Origin: Streptomyces sp. CC53
GTDB lineage: Bacteria > Actinomycetota > Actinomycetes > Streptomycetales > Streptomycetaceae
Direction: 5' to 3'
DNA: 53,353 nt
Assembly (NCBI RefSeq): GCF_001865245.1
Contig: NZ_MKXB01000204.1
Coordinates: 1-53,353, forward strand
The translations under genes and the position numbers were made by a program. Shown here in pieces: positions 8,561-20,681 of the stretch (its first letter is position 1; each line of letters opens with the position of its first letter). The notes beneath the pieces were generated by a model. It was not told the DNA's origin and did no database searches. It saw nothing but the letters and a program-made list of their open reading frames with translations.

Positions 8561-10126
8561 TCACGCCTTCTTGGTGATGAACGTGTCGTTGACGACGTAG
8601 CCGTCGAGACCGTGCTCTTCGCCGTACGTGATGAGGTCACTGGTGGTGTTGATGAACCCGCGGCCGTTGAAGTTCAGCGAGGTGTTGCAGAGGACGCTGA
8701 ATCCCGTGATATCACGGAAGGCCTCCAGCAGTTGGGCGATTCCGGGATTCCGCTCGCGGGTGACGGTCTGGGTGCGGGCGGAGCCGTCGATGTGGGTGAC
8801 CGCCTTCAGCGCGTCCGTGGTGACGCGGTTGAAGAACAGCATGAACGGGTCCTGGACGGCGCCCACGAACCATTTGTCCGCGTCCTCCTCCAGGCAGATC
8901 GGGGCGATGGGACGGTAGCCCTCGCGGCCCTTGATCTTGTTGAGCCGGACCGTGGTCTCCTCGGTGAACGGGGCGGCCAGGATGGAGCGGTTGCCGAGCG
9001 CGCGGGGGCCCATCTCGTAGCGTCCGCGGGCCCAGCCGATGATGTTGCCCTGCTCCAGGAAGCGGGCCACCTCGGCGGCGACCAGCGGCCGGGTGTCGTA
9101 CTTCGCCGGGTCCGGCGTGACGTCCTCGACGAAGCCCTCGCCGGCGTACACGTCCCAGTCGATGGTCGCCTGGCCGGTGTAGAAGTGCTGCGCGTCGATC
9201 GCGGTGCCGAGGGCCGCGCCGCTGTCGTTCGGGCACGGCGGCACGAAGACCGACTCGAAGAGGCCGCTCTCGCGGAAGCGGGCGTTCCACTCGCAGTTGA
9301 GGCCGCAGCCGCCGGAGATCTGCAGCGGGAGGCCCTCGGTGAGGTTCTTCTGCGCGTAGTCGAAGAACCGGCCGAAGATGGCGTCCGAGTGCTTGCGGGC
9401 GGCGTTGCGGTACGCCTGCGACTCCACCCCGGCGTTGTAGAGGTGCGACCACTTCAGTTCGTCCTTGGAGACGCCGAGGACGATGCCGTCCTGCTTGAGG
9501 ATGAAGTCGATCACCTCCTGCTCGGCCTTGGTGGTCGGGCCCTCCTCGGCGAAGGCGGTGAGCGCCATCTGCTTGCCGGCGTGGCTGTAGTTGAAGTAGC
9601 CCTTGCCCGTGGGGTGCTTGGGGTCGGCGAGCGCGAAGAGGTAGGCGTACTTGTTGCCCGGGTCGCTCATCACGTGCTTGAGGTGGGTGACCTGGCCCGC
9701 CTCGTCGATCCGGTAGAAGTCGCCGATGTTCCCCTCCCACACGAGGGCGTAGTGGGGCTTGCCCGCGGTGGCCGGCGCCATGCCGTACGCCGTCATGATG
9801 TGCGACCGCTCGTGAGTGGACGAGAAGATCCGCACGTCCTTGCCGAACCACTTGCCCGGATCATCCTGTATGGAGCCCTCACCGACGCCGAAGTAGCCCG
9901 CGCGCAGCTTCGGTTCGACGGAGTGGAAGCCCTTGACCCAGCCGCTGAGCGAGATGACGTCCGGCTGCCGGTCCAGCATCCCGGCGGCGCGGGTGATCAC
10001 CTCGGCCGTGAGCCGGTCGTACCGCGGGAAGCTGTCCTTCTCCGCCTCCAGGGCGAACAGCAGCTTGCCGTCCTCGATCGCGACGACTCCGCCGTCGTGT
10101 CCCTCTTTGAAACCCAGGATCAGCAT
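8561..10126 (-). CDS. NodU/CmcH/TobZ-type carbamoyltransferase
   Basis: 521 aa from the ATG at 10126, where the protein opens with LGFKEGHDGGVVAIEDGKL, the start of the Kae1-like ATPase domain (GHD motif, residues 5-12). The C-terminal YrdC-like/carbamoyltransferase portion shows MGPRALGNRSILAAP (about 400) and CNTSLNFNGRGFINTTSD near the C-terminus. In TobZ, ATP and carbamoyl phosphate give a carbamoyl-adenylate that is passed to a hydroxyl. This makes the co-encoded carAB a logical supplier of carbamoyl phosphate. The acceptor here is unknown: a hydroxyl or N-hydroxyl group, or the beta-amine of Dap. It is 32 nt downstream of the FAD protein gene. Family confident, substrate inferred. Confidence 0.9.
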   Translation of the reverse strand: MLILGFKEGHDGGVVAIEDGKLLFALEAEKDSFPRYDRLTAEVITRAAGMLDRQPDVISLSGWVKGFHSVEPKLRAGYFGVGEGSIQDDPGKWFGKDVRIFSSTHERSHIMTAYGMAPATAGKPHYALVWEGNIGDFYRIDEAGQVTHLKHVMSDPGNKYAYLFALADPKHPTGKGYFNYSHAGKQMALTAFAEEGPTTKAEQEVIDFILKQDGIVLGVSKDELKWSHLYNAGVESQAYRNAARKHSDAIFGRFFDYAQKNLTEGLPLQISGGCGLNCEWNARFRESGLFESVFVPPCPNDSGAALGTAIDAQHFYTGQATIDWDVYAGEGFVEDVTPDPAKYDTRPLVAAEVARFLEQGNIIGWARGRYEMGPRALGNRSILAAPFTEETTVRLNKIKGREGYRPIAPICLEEDADKWFVGAVQDPFMLFFNRVTTDALKAVTHIDGSARTQTVTRERNPGIAQLLEAFRDITGFSVLCNTSLNFNGRGFINTTSDLITYGEEHGLDGYVVNDTFITKKA

Positions 10127-10158
10127 GGGTGAGTGAGCCTTTCTTCCGGGAGATCGGG

Positions 10159-11880
10159 TTACTGAGTCGCCTGCTGCTCGCCCCGAGGCGAGCCGACGGC
10201 GGGTACGCGGCCGAGCACAGGCCCCAGGACGCGGTCGAGGTCGGTCAGGGCACGGGACCAGACGTGCGGTGACGGGACGTAGTGGTTGTAGTAGCTGGCA
10301 CCCTCGGCGGGCGGCCCGAAGACGGCCACCGCCCGCGGCGCCGGCGGGGGGCCCTCCCGCGGCAAGGCGAAGCCGTCGCGGTCCAGCCGCAGGGAGCCGC
10401 CCGGCCCGAGGGCGGCCCAGGTGCGCAGCGAGTCCGCGACGGGGTCGGACTCCGGGTCGGCGGCCGGCCACGCCAGATTGGCCCTGACGACGAGGTCGAC
10501 GTGCAGGGAGTGCGGGGTGTCCAGCAGCGTCGAGGCGAGCGTCCAGCCGCCGCCCTCCGCCCGCTCCAGCGCCGGGTCCGGGCCGGGGCCCGGCACGACG
10601 ACGCCCGCGTCCATCAGCCGGAGCAGCTCGTCGATGCGCTCCTTCTGCGGGCCGATGACCGTGCGGTTCACGAGCGCGGTGTAGGCGCCCATGAAGTAGC
10701 GGTGGGACTCCTCCGTCAGCCCCGGCGGGTCGAGGGCCGCCCGCAGGCCCTCGCGGTGGTCCCGCAGGATCTCCAGGGCCTCCTTGACGCGGCTCGTCCC
10801 CAGGCCCCGGCGGGCCTCCGCCAGGTCCTCGCGGGCCCGCTCCCGCAGCTGCCGCGCGTAGTCCTCGTACGTCGCGCAGCGCTCGGGACCCCCGTGGTGC
10901 GAGGAGAGCTGCCGCTCGACGGCCGCGACCTCCTCCGGCGTCGCCCCCGCGAGCCGGCCCAGGGCCTCGCTGCGGACCAGCGGCTCGACGTCCCGCCGGA
11001 AGTCCAGCCGGCCGTCCCCGGTCCGCTCCCGCAGCCGGGCCACGGCCTCCCGGGTCAGGTGCGCGGCCGGGGCCGCCCGGCGCTCCCGGGTGGTCGTCGG
11101 CCGGGCGCGGGGCAGCCACCCCGTGCGGTTGGCCAGGACGATGCGCGGCTCCCGCCCGGAGGGGGCGTACCCCTCGTCGGTGAACTCGCCGCCGCGTCCC
11201 ACCGTCAGGGCGGCGATGACGTCCATGGCGGTGAGCCCGGTGCCGAGGAGGGCCACGGTCGCGCCGGCCGGGACGCCCTCCACCTGGTCGGGCAGCGGGT
11301 ACGGCGCGTCGATCAGGTCGCCCGCGGGCGCGGGCGCCTGCGGGGCGGCCAGCCCGTGGCCGGTGGTGACCACGGCCAGGTCGACGTCGAGGCGCGTGCC
11401 GTCCGCCAGGGTGACCGCGGCCCCGCCCGACGCACCGCCGGAGGGCTCCACGGTGCGGGCGGCGGTGGCGACGTGCCGGACGGTCAGGCGCTCCGGCAGC
11501 CGCCCGAGGAGGTCCTCGGCGGCCCACTGGAGGTACTCGGCCAGCAGCCGGCGCGGCAGGAAGTCGTCGAAGGCGGCGGGGACGCCCTGGCGCTCGCACC
11601 AGGCGAGGAAGTCGGGGCCGGTGGTCACCGGGGCCCCCGGCACCATCCGCTCGTCGGAGTAGATCGTCAGCTGCGAGGCGATGGTGTTGAGCAGCAGGTA
11701 GTCGGGCTGCTTCGCCGGGTGGACGCCGCTGCCCAGCTCGCCCGGTTCGACGAGCACCAGTTCCACCGGGCGCCCGTCGCCCTGCGTGTGGCTGATGACC
11801 CGTTCGAGCACGGACAGCCCGCGGGGCCCGACGCCGACCACGGCGATGCGCAGCGGCCGCGCCGCGCGGTCCTCGGTCAC
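10159..11880 (-). CDS. FAD/NAD(P)-binding protein, probable flavin-dependent oxygenase
   Basis: 573 aa from the GTG at 11880, which overlaps the SbnB-like stop as GTGA. The dinucleotide fold is at the N-terminus (VVGVGPRGLSVLERV, about residues 14-28), followed by LVEPGELGSGVHP and LLLNTIASQLTIYSD. A second nucleotide site is suggested by VALLGTGLTAMDVIAAL near residue 215. This is the architecture of the FAD-NAD(P)-binding family related to amino acid N-monooxygenases. I infer an oxidation, perhaps N- or C-hydroxylation, of Dap or the carrier-bound residue to create a carbamoylation site. No lyase, haem or iron enzyme accompanies it. The chemistry is unproven. Confidence 0.8.
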   Translation of the reverse strand: MTEDRAARPLRIAVVGVGPRGLSVLERVISHTQGDGRPVELVLVEPGELGSGVHPAKQPDYLLLNTIASQLTIYSDERMVPGAPVTTGPDFLAWCERQGVPAAFDDFLPRRLLAEYLQWAAEDLLGRLPERLTVRHVATAARTVEPSGGASGGAAVTLADGTRLDVDLAVVTTGHGLAAPQAPAPAGDLIDAPYPLPDQVEGVPAGATVALLGTGLTAMDVIAALTVGRGGEFTDEGYAPSGREPRIVLANRTGWLPRARPTTTRERRAAPAAHLTREAVARLRERTGDGRLDFRRDVEPLVRSEALGRLAGATPEEVAAVERQLSSHHGGPERCATYEDYARQLRERAREDLAEARRGLGTSRVKEALEILRDHREGLRAALDPPGLTEESHRYFMGAYTALVNRTVIGPQKERIDELLRLMDAGVVVPGPGPDPALERAEGGGWTLASTLLDTPHSLHVDLVVRANLAWPAADPESDPVADSLRTWAALGPGGSLRLDRDGFALPREGPPPAPRAVAVFGPPAEGASYYNHYVPSPHVWSRALTDLDRVLGPVLGRVPAVGSPRGEQQATQ

Positions 11881-12881
11881 CAGCGGCTCGTCTCGCCGAA
11901 GAAGTCCGGGACCTCCGTCGCCAGGCCCTGCGCGCGGGCCGTCTCGTGGACGAACTGCCCGACCGCCAGGTCGAGCACGCCGAGGCCGAAGGGGGAGAAG
12001 ACCAGCCCGCGCTGCCCCTGTGGCTGCGTCCGGCCGCGCAGGACGTCCGCGAGCGTGCCGCTGACGAAGTCCCGGTTGCCGACGGCCTGTTCGGCGAGGT
12101 GCGGCGAGGTGTTCGCCTTCATACAGTGCTCGACGTCGTCGAAGTAGTTCTCCGCGGCGAGGATCACGGACGGCTGGAAGTCCCGCAGCGAGATGTTCAG
12201 GACGACCTGCCCGGGCTGCAGGTTCCGGCTGATGTAGGGGGTGCCGGCGGTGGTGGTGGTCACCACGGTCTGCGCGGCCAGCGCGTCGTCGAGGCGCTCG
12301 ACGGGGCGCGCGTCGACGCCCAGCTCCTCGGTCGCGTACCGCACGAGGTTGGCCGCGGAGTCGGCGTGCAGGTCGTGGATGGCGAGGGTCTCGATCGGGT
12401 ACGCGGTGGCGGCCAGGTACCGCAGCACGGTGCGGGCGATCACGCCGGCGCCGACGAAGGAGACGTGGCCGCTCGGCGGGATGTGCCGGGCGAAGGCCCG
12501 GGCGGCCACGGCGGCCGAGGCGGCGGTGCGGGCCGCGCTGATGCTGGCGGCCTCCAGGAGGGCCTTCGGGTAGCCGGTGGCGTAGTCGTTCAGCACCAGC
12601 ACCGCGGAGGCGCGCGGGATCCCCTCGTGCACGTTGTTCGGGAAGCTGGAGATCCACTTGATGCCGACGGTGTGCTGCTCGGCCAGCTCGATCGCGGCCG
12701 GCAGGGCGATGATCCGCGCCTCGGGCTTCTCGGGGAAGCGCAGGAAGTAGCTGTCCGGGTTGACCGTCCGCCCCGAGTCGTGCGCCAGGTAGGCGTCCTC
12801 GACCAGCTGGACGATCCGGTCCGCCGAGGTGTCGAGGATGTCCTTGACGGCCTTGCCCGGTATCAGGTCAAACGAGAACAT
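11877..12881 (-). CDS. sbnB: SbnB-like N-(1-amino-1-carboxyl-2-ethyl)-glutamate dehydrogenase
   Basis: 334 aa, ornithine cyclodeaminase/mu-crystallin fold. The substrate segment SYFLRFPEKPEARIIALPA and GIKWISSFPNNVHEGIPRASAV (about 75-97) is the SbnB pattern, and the NAD site is VSFVGAGVIARTVLRYL (about 135-151). SbnB oxidatively cleaves the SbnA product ACEGA to L-2,3-diaminopropionate and 2-oxoglutarate. The ATG at 12881 has GGGGAG upstream. It overlaps the SbnA-like gene by 14 nt, so the pair is translationally coupled and would give equimolar enzymes. The siderophore synthetases of the staphyloferrin B pathway are absent, so Dap must serve another product. Confidence 0.92.
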   Translation of the reverse strand: MFSFDLIPGKAVKDILDTSADRIVQLVEDAYLAHDSGRTVNPDSYFLRFPEKPEARIIALPAAIELAEQHTVGIKWISSFPNNVHEGIPRASAVLVLNDYATGYPKALLEAASISAARTAASAAVAARAFARHIPPSGHVSFVGAGVIARTVLRYLAATAYPIETLAIHDLHADSAANLVRYATEELGVDARPVERLDDALAAQTVVTTTTAGTPYISRNLQPGQVVLNISLRDFQPSVILAAENYFDDVEHCMKANTSPHLAEQAVGNRDFVSGTLADVLRGRTQPQGQRGLVFSPFGLGVLDLAVGQFVHETARAQGLATEVPDFFGETSRW

Positions 12882-13869
12882 CGAGCTCCCCTATCTGTGA
12901 CTGCTCGTCAGTGCTTGCCGCCTCGGTGAGCCCCCGCCCGACCACCCAGTCGTCGTCGTACACGGAGGCCAGGTACCGCTCGCCCAGGTCGGGGGCGATG
13001 GCCACGACCGTCGCGCCGGGGGCGATGGACGCCGCCTTCCGGCGGACCGCCGCCAGCACCGTCCCGGTCGACCCGCCCGCCAGCAGGCCCGTGTTCCTGG
13101 CCAGCCAGCGGCACTCGCGCACGGTCTCCCACTCGGGCACCAGCACGACCTCGTCGGGGACCTCGCGGTCGAGGATCGGGGGCCGCTGGCTGGTGCCGAG
13201 GCCGGGCACGTGGCGGATCCCGGCCACGTTCTGGAAGTTCATCGACCCGACCGTGTCGACGGCGGTGATCCGGGTGTGCGGGCTGCGGCGCCGGAAGTAG
13301 TCGACGCAGCCCATCAGCGTGCCGCCGGTGCCCACCCCGAGGAACAGGTGGTCGACGCGGTCGAAGGACTTCAGCACCGACGGGGCGGTGGTCTGCTCGT
13401 GGGCCGTCGGATTGCCCGGGTTCTCGTACTGGTTGAGCCAGTGCAGGTGCGGGTCGGCGGCGAGCCGCTGCCTGATGTACGCGAGGCGGGTCCCGAGGAA
13501 TCCGCCGTTGTCGTCGCGCTCGTCGACGATCACCACGTGTGCGCCCAGAGCCCGCATGACGGCGACCGAGGTCGCATTCGTGTTGGGGTCGGTGACGCAG
13601 GTCAGGCGGTACTTCTTCGCCGCGCAGATGGTGGCCAGGGAGATGCCCAGGTTCCCCGACGTCGATTCGATGACGTGCAGGTTCGCCAGGTCCGCACCGG
13701 AGTGCTCGACCGCCTGGATGAGCCCCCTGGCGGTCTTCATCTTGATGGAGCCCCCGGCGTTGAAACCCTCGACCTTGACGAAGAGCTGCTCGAGGCTTTC
13801 CAGACCGTTCACGCGGAGGAAGACATCGTCCAATATGAGGTCGTACACGGTGTCTGCAATCAACGTCAT
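12868..13869 (-). CDS. sbnA: SbnA-like O-phosphoserine:glutamate ACEGA synthase (PLP)
   Basis: 333 aa, fold type II PLP enzyme of the cysteine synthase family. EGFNAGGSIKMKTA places the PLP lysine at residue 43, STSGNLGIS (about 70) binds the substrate carboxylate, and GVGTGGTLMG (about 180) binds the PLP phosphate. SbnA replaces the phosphate of O-phospho-L-serine with L-glutamate to give ACEGA, the precursor of L-Dap. The gene starts 72 nt after carB and overlaps sbnB. The ribosome site is weak (GGGA close to the ATG). Paired SbnA/SbnB genes are the standard mark of Dap biosynthesis. Confidence 0.92.
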   Translation of the reverse strand: MTLIADTVYDLILDDVFLRVNGLESLEQLFVKVEGFNAGGSIKMKTARGLIQAVEHSGADLANLHVIESTSGNLGISLATICAAKKYRLTCVTDPNTNATSVAVMRALGAHVVIVDERDDNGGFLGTRLAYIRQRLAADPHLHWLNQYENPGNPTAHEQTTAPSVLKSFDRVDHLFLGVGTGGTLMGCVDYFRRRSPHTRITAVDTVGSMNFQNVAGIRHVPGLGTSQRPPILDREVPDEVVLVPEWETVRECRWLARNTGLLAGGSTGTVLAAVRRKAASIAPGATVVAIAPDLGERYLASVYDDDWVVGRGLTEAASTDEQSQIGELDVLV

Positions 13870-13941
13870 TCCCGGAGGTGGTAGGAATCGTGCCGCCGGA
13901 CGCGGGTGGCTGTCGGCGGGCCCGGGGGATGCGGCTCGTGG

Positions 13942-17252
<3,311 letters not shown>

Positions 17253-17253
<1 letters not shown>

Positions 17254-18377
17254 CAGCGGGCCCCTCCCATCAGGTCGACGAACGCGTCGAAGAGGGCGGC
17301 CGCGTCATGGGGGCCGGCCGCGGCCTCCGGGTGGTACTGGACGGAGAAGGCGGGCACGTCCAGGCAGCGCAGCCCCTCCACCGCCCCGTCGTTGGGGCAG
17401 TGGTGGGAGACCTCCGCGGCGCCGAAGGGCGTGTCGAACCGCTCCCCGGCCTCGCCCTCCACGGCGAACCCGTGGTTCTGCGCGGTGATGGAGACGCGGC
17501 CGTCGGCCGCACTGACCACGGGGATGTTCACGCCGCGGTGCCCGTAGAGCATCTTGTACGTGCCGCGGCCGAGGGCCCGGCCGAGGATCTGGTTGCCGAA
17601 GCAGATGCCGAACAGCGGGACGCGCCGTTCCAGCACGCGGCGGGTGAGCTCCACCATCCCGTTCATGGCCGCCGGGTCGCCCGGCCCGTTGGACAGGAAC
17701 ACCCCGTCGGGTTCCGTCTCCAGGACCTGGTCCAGGGAGCTGGACGGGGGCAGCACGTGCGTCGTGATCCCCCGTTCGGCCAGCATCCGCAGGGTGTTGG
17801 TCTTCACCCCGAGGTCGAGGGCCGCCACGCTGAACCTGCGGGTGCCCGCGGCCTCGTGGACGTACGGCCGTACGGTGCCGACCCGGGAGGCCAGTTCGGC
17901 GCCGGCCATCGGGGGCGCGGACAGCACCTGCTGCGTCATGGCGTCCCGGTCGCCGAGGGCGTCCCCGGAGAACACCCCGGCGCGCATCGCCCCCGCGGAC
18001 CGGATGCGCCGGGTCAGGGCCCGGGTGTCGACCTCGGCGATGCCGACGATCCCCTGCCGGGCGAGCTCGTCGACCAGGTCCCGCCGCGAGCGCCAGTTCG
18101 ACGCCGTACGGGAGGGGTCGCGCACCACGTAGCCGGCGACCTGGATGCCGGTGGACTCGTCGTCCTCGTCGTTCCAGCCCGTGTTGCCGATCTGCGGGGC
18201 CGTCTGTACGACGATCTGCCCGTGGTAGGACGGGTCGGTCAGGGTCTCCTGATAACCCGTCATGCCGGTCTGGAAGACCAGTTCTCCCAGGGTGCGCCCG
18301 TGCGCTCCGAAGGCCCTCCCCCGAAACACCGAGCCATCTTCCAGGACCAGCGCAGCCTGCGCCGCGGACGCACTCAC
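17253..18377 (-). CDS. carA: Carbamoyl-phosphate synthase small chain (glutamine amidotransferase), cluster-embedded copy
   Basis: 374 aa from a GTG with a strong GGAGGGAGAACC ribosome site. The N-terminal CarA domain (LEDGSVFRGRAFGA, then TGMTGYQETLTDPSYHGQIV) is followed by a class I amidotransferase domain: SNGPGDP near 220, nucleophile Cys259 in FGICFGNQ, and His349/Glu351 in YHPE. It hydrolyses glutamine and channels ammonia to CarB. First enzyme gene of the operon. The elbow reads GICFGNQ where GICLGHQ is usual, another hint that the pair is a diverged paralogue. Confidence 0.93.
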
Positions 18378-18404
18378 GGTTCTCCCTCCGAGCTCCGACA
18401 GCCG

Positions 18405-18424
18405 GGCCCCGAGGCGTCGGGGCC
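18405..18424 (-). other. Small hairpin in the carA leader
   Basis: GGCCCCGA and TCGGGGCC pair around a GGCG loop, about 30 nt upstream of carA. It could be part of the carA leader, or a weak terminator for the small upstream gene. No pyrimidine-responsive leader peptide or PyrR box was recognised. Confidence 0.35.
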
Positions 18425-18544
18425 GGACACAGCAGGGTCTGAATCAGCAGGGGCTAGAAACGGCAAGAGCTTGAATCGGACAGGTGTCCGTGGGGGGTGG
18501 TGCACCGGGGACGGCCACCGAGGGTGCGGGGCGGTTCGGTTCGT

Positions 18545-18751
18545 TCAGCTGCCGGCGGGCGAGCCGGGCCCGACGACGTTCCAGCCGACGTCGTGCAGGC
18601 CCTGGACGGAGCGGGCTGAGGAGGCCGCGGACAGGCCGCCCGAGGTCGCGGCGGGCGTGGCGGTGGCCGCGGCGAACGCCGTGACGAGGAGAGCGGAGAG
18701 TACACAGAAGGAAGAAGGGGCGGAAAGAATCGTCATTCTGTTGCGGCTCAT
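18545..18751 (-). CDS. Small secreted peptide, unknown function
   Basis: 68 aa from the ATG at 18751, which has AGGACA 5-10 nt upstream. The N-terminus is a plausible Sec signal: a short basic start (MSRNRM), a hydrophobic core (about 12-28) and an Ala-rich cleavage region. The predicted mature part is about 30 residues ending GLHDVGWNVVGPGSPAGS. It lies between the regulator and carA on the operon strand. I do not recognise the family. It could be a signalling peptide, a leader or an unrelated secreted peptide; it has no Cys in the mature part and no modification enzyme beside it. Confidence 0.45.
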   Translation of the reverse strand: MSRNRMTILSAPSSFCVLSALLVTAFAAATATPAATSGGLSAASSARSVQGLHDVGWNVVGPGSPAGS

Positions 18752-19165
18752 GATTGTCCTGAATTCATCGATAGGAGGTCTGGACGATCGCTCGGCAGTT
18801 GTGGACATTCGCCGTCATGGCACGCCGCCGGCCGGCAGCCCGCACCGCGGAATGGGGTGGGGTGCGCCGGGATGGTTCGCCGACCGCGCCGGGCCGCTCT
18901 CGGGAAACGCCCCCTCGCCTGATCGCGTTTCCGGCGCGTGGGGTACCGGAACCCAGGTGGCAGGCTGTCAGCCGGCAGCGCGGCAGGGAATCACGGTTCC
19001 GTGCACACGGGCACGGAAGCGCTGGAATCGGCCATCGTGCGCCGACAATCTACGCAACATCAGAGGTCCCCCGCAGACGTGATCTGGTTCGTGCGCTTCG
19101 CCTCGGTCCCCCGCCTCGGCGTCCCTTGGCGAGTCTTCATTACGGCTCGATGAAGCAAAAGGTCC
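18752..19165. other. Divergent intergenic region of the cluster
   Basis: About 410 nt without a credible gene, between the small peptide gene (minus) and the LuxR-type regulator (plus). It must hold the operon promoter on the minus strand. I could not identify that promoter by eye. Local AT content rises toward 19060-19200. Confidence 0.6.
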
Positions 19166-19196
19166 TTGATGGTTCAGGTAATCGCATTGCTAAGAT
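19166..19196 (+). promoter_or_regulatory. Candidate promoter of the LuxR-type regulator
   Basis: TTGATG (19166-19171) and TAAGAT (19191-19196) are separated by 19 nt, with a TGC extended -10 (19188-19190). They sit about 70 nt before the chosen start in the most AT-rich stretch of the region. By eye only. Confidence 0.4.
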
Positions 19197-19268
19197 TGGA
19201 GGCGTGCGATGAGGCGCAAGAGCTGACAAATGGGGCTCTTTGGGGGGTGGGCCCGGGGGAGTGCTGAG

Positions 19269-20159
19269 ATGGCAGGCTTGACCGATGAAGTCGCTTCAGG
19301 GGCCGGTTCCGGTTCCGGTCGGGAATCGGACACCGCGTCGGGCGATGCGGAATTCCCCGTTCCCCCCTCGCTCTGGGCGGTCGCCGAAGCGCTCGACCAT
19401 TTGTCGTGCCAGGTCCGGCAGCAGGCCCACCACGTCTACCGGTCGGCGAAGGAGGCGTCCTGGCCCACCGCGGCCCGCGGGCGGGGCGAGAGCAGAGGCG
19501 CCGATTCCGGGGTGCGGAGGCTGCACGGCCTCCCGGAGATCAACGCGGCGATCCGCGAGGCCCTCGACGGGGCCGGGACGGAGATCCTCACCGCCCAGCC
19601 GGACGGGCCCCGGCCCAAGGAGGTCCTGGACACCGCGCTGGCCTCGGTCCGCCGCCAGATAGCCCAGGGGGTCAGCATGCGGACCATCTACCAGCACTCC
19701 GCCCGCTTCGACGAGGCGACCAAGTCGTACGTCCGCACGGTGACCGACTACGGCGTCCAGGTGCGCACCCTCACGGAGTTCTTCGACCGGATGATCATCA
19801 TCGACCGGTCCACGGTCTTCATCGCGGCCAACCCGGAGCGCACCGACGCCTCCATGATCACGGAGCCGTCCGTCGTCCGGTTCCTGATCGACGTCTTCGA
19901 ACGCTCCTGGGACCGTGCGGGACCGTTCCCCTTCGTCCCCAACCACGCGGCCCGCGCGGCACCCGAGGTGATCCCCCCGATCCGGCAGGCGATCCGCCAC
20001 ATGCTGACCGAGGGGCACTCGGACAAGGTCGTCGCCCGGCGGCTCGGCATCAGCGAGCGCTCGCTCCAGGCCCATATCGCGCGCATCAAGGACGAGTTGG
20101 GTGCGAAGAACCGCACCCACCTCGGCTACCTCCTCGGCCTCGGCGCACCCAAGGACTGA
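19269..20159 (+). CDS. LuxR-type regulator with PLD/TrmB-like sensor domain
   Basis: 296 aa from the ATG at 19269, preceded by GGGGGAG at good spacing. An in-frame ATG at 19230 has a poorer site. The middle (about 85-215) matches the phospholipase-D-like/TrmB-type domain: LPEINAAIREALDGAGTEIL, then MRTIYQHSARFDE and EFFDRMIIIDRSTVFIAANP. The C-terminal LuxR helix-turn-helix reads LTEGHSDKVVARRLGISERS (about 242-261), followed by LQAHIARIKDELGAKNR. Such proteins often sit in Streptomyces peptide clusters. Its divergent position makes it the likely pathway-specific regulator; the ligand is unknown. Confidence 0.82.
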   Translation: MAGLTDEVASGAGSGSGRESDTASGDAEFPVPPSLWAVAEALDHLSCQVRQQAHHVYRSAKEASWPTAARGRGESRGADSGVRRLHGLPEINAAIREALDGAGTEILTAQPDGPRPKEVLDTALASVRRQIAQGVSMRTIYQHSARFDEATKSYVRTVTDYGVQVRTLTEFFDRMIIIDRSTVFIAANPERTDASMITEPSVVRFLIDVFERSWDRAGPFPFVPNHAARAAPEVIPPIRQAIRHMLTEGHSDKVVARRLGISERSLQAHIARIKDELGAKNRTHLGYLLGLGAPKD

Positions 20160-20681
20160 ACCGGAGCCGTGCGCGGCGGAGGGCCCCCGATTCCGCCCGG
20201 GGGAGCCCGGTTGGCCGGCCACAACCCCCGAGTGCCGCACGCCCGAGCACCTTTCGCCCTGTGCGGCGGACGGTGTCCCCGGCCGGTCGACCGCCTGAGC
20301 GGACGGTGGTCAGCGCTCCCCCGCAGGGGCGGCGTCATCGCGTGCGGTACTGCCGTCCCGGGCGGGGCGCCCGTTCCGGTGCGCGCGTCGGGCCCTTCGG
20401 CAGGGCGCCGGCTGTGCGGGGCGGCCGCCTCCCCGCGCACGGCGGACCACTGCTTCCCGCGGGGCGGCGACGGTCGTGCGGCGTTGCCCCCTCCCGGGCG
20501 GGACGCCCGACCGCGTACGCGGGCGTCCCACAGCCAGAAGGGACGACCTCCCCGCGCATGGCCGGGGCCGCCGCGTACGAGGGCGGCCACCGGGACACCC
20601 TCCTGTGAGGTGCGTTCGCCCGTGCCGCCCTGCCGCCGCCCGTGCGGCCCCGCCCGGCGGCCGGGGGCCGCGGGCGCCGCG
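20160..20681. other. Intergenic region between convergent genes
   Basis: About 520 nt with no gene I can support; frames here have shadow-like composition. It contains the hairpin at 20500-20529 and nothing else recognised. It marks the boundary between the biosynthetic cluster and the next genes. Confidence 0.6.
20500..20529. terminator. Perfect inverted repeat, probable bidirectional terminator
   Basis: GGGACGCCCG and CGGGCGTCCC, 10-bp perfect arms with a 10-nt loop, lie between the converging LuxR-type and MocR-type genes. It is about 340 nt from the first and 150 nt from the second, so it may only be a backstop. Confidence 0.45.

Noticed and set aside
11877..13869. Staphyloferrin B-type siderophore cluster
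   Set aside because: SbnA and SbnB are present, but there is no IucA/IucC-type synthetase, decarboxylase or siderophore receptor.
18799..19212. 137-aa plus-strand frame upstream of the LuxR-type gene
   Set aside because: Arg/Pro-rich composition, no ribosome site and no recognisable features. The span is better read as a promoter region.
20160..20681. Possible coding sequence in the gap after the LuxR-type gene
   Set aside because: All frames have shadow-like Arg/Gly/Pro composition and none has a plausible start with a ribosome site.
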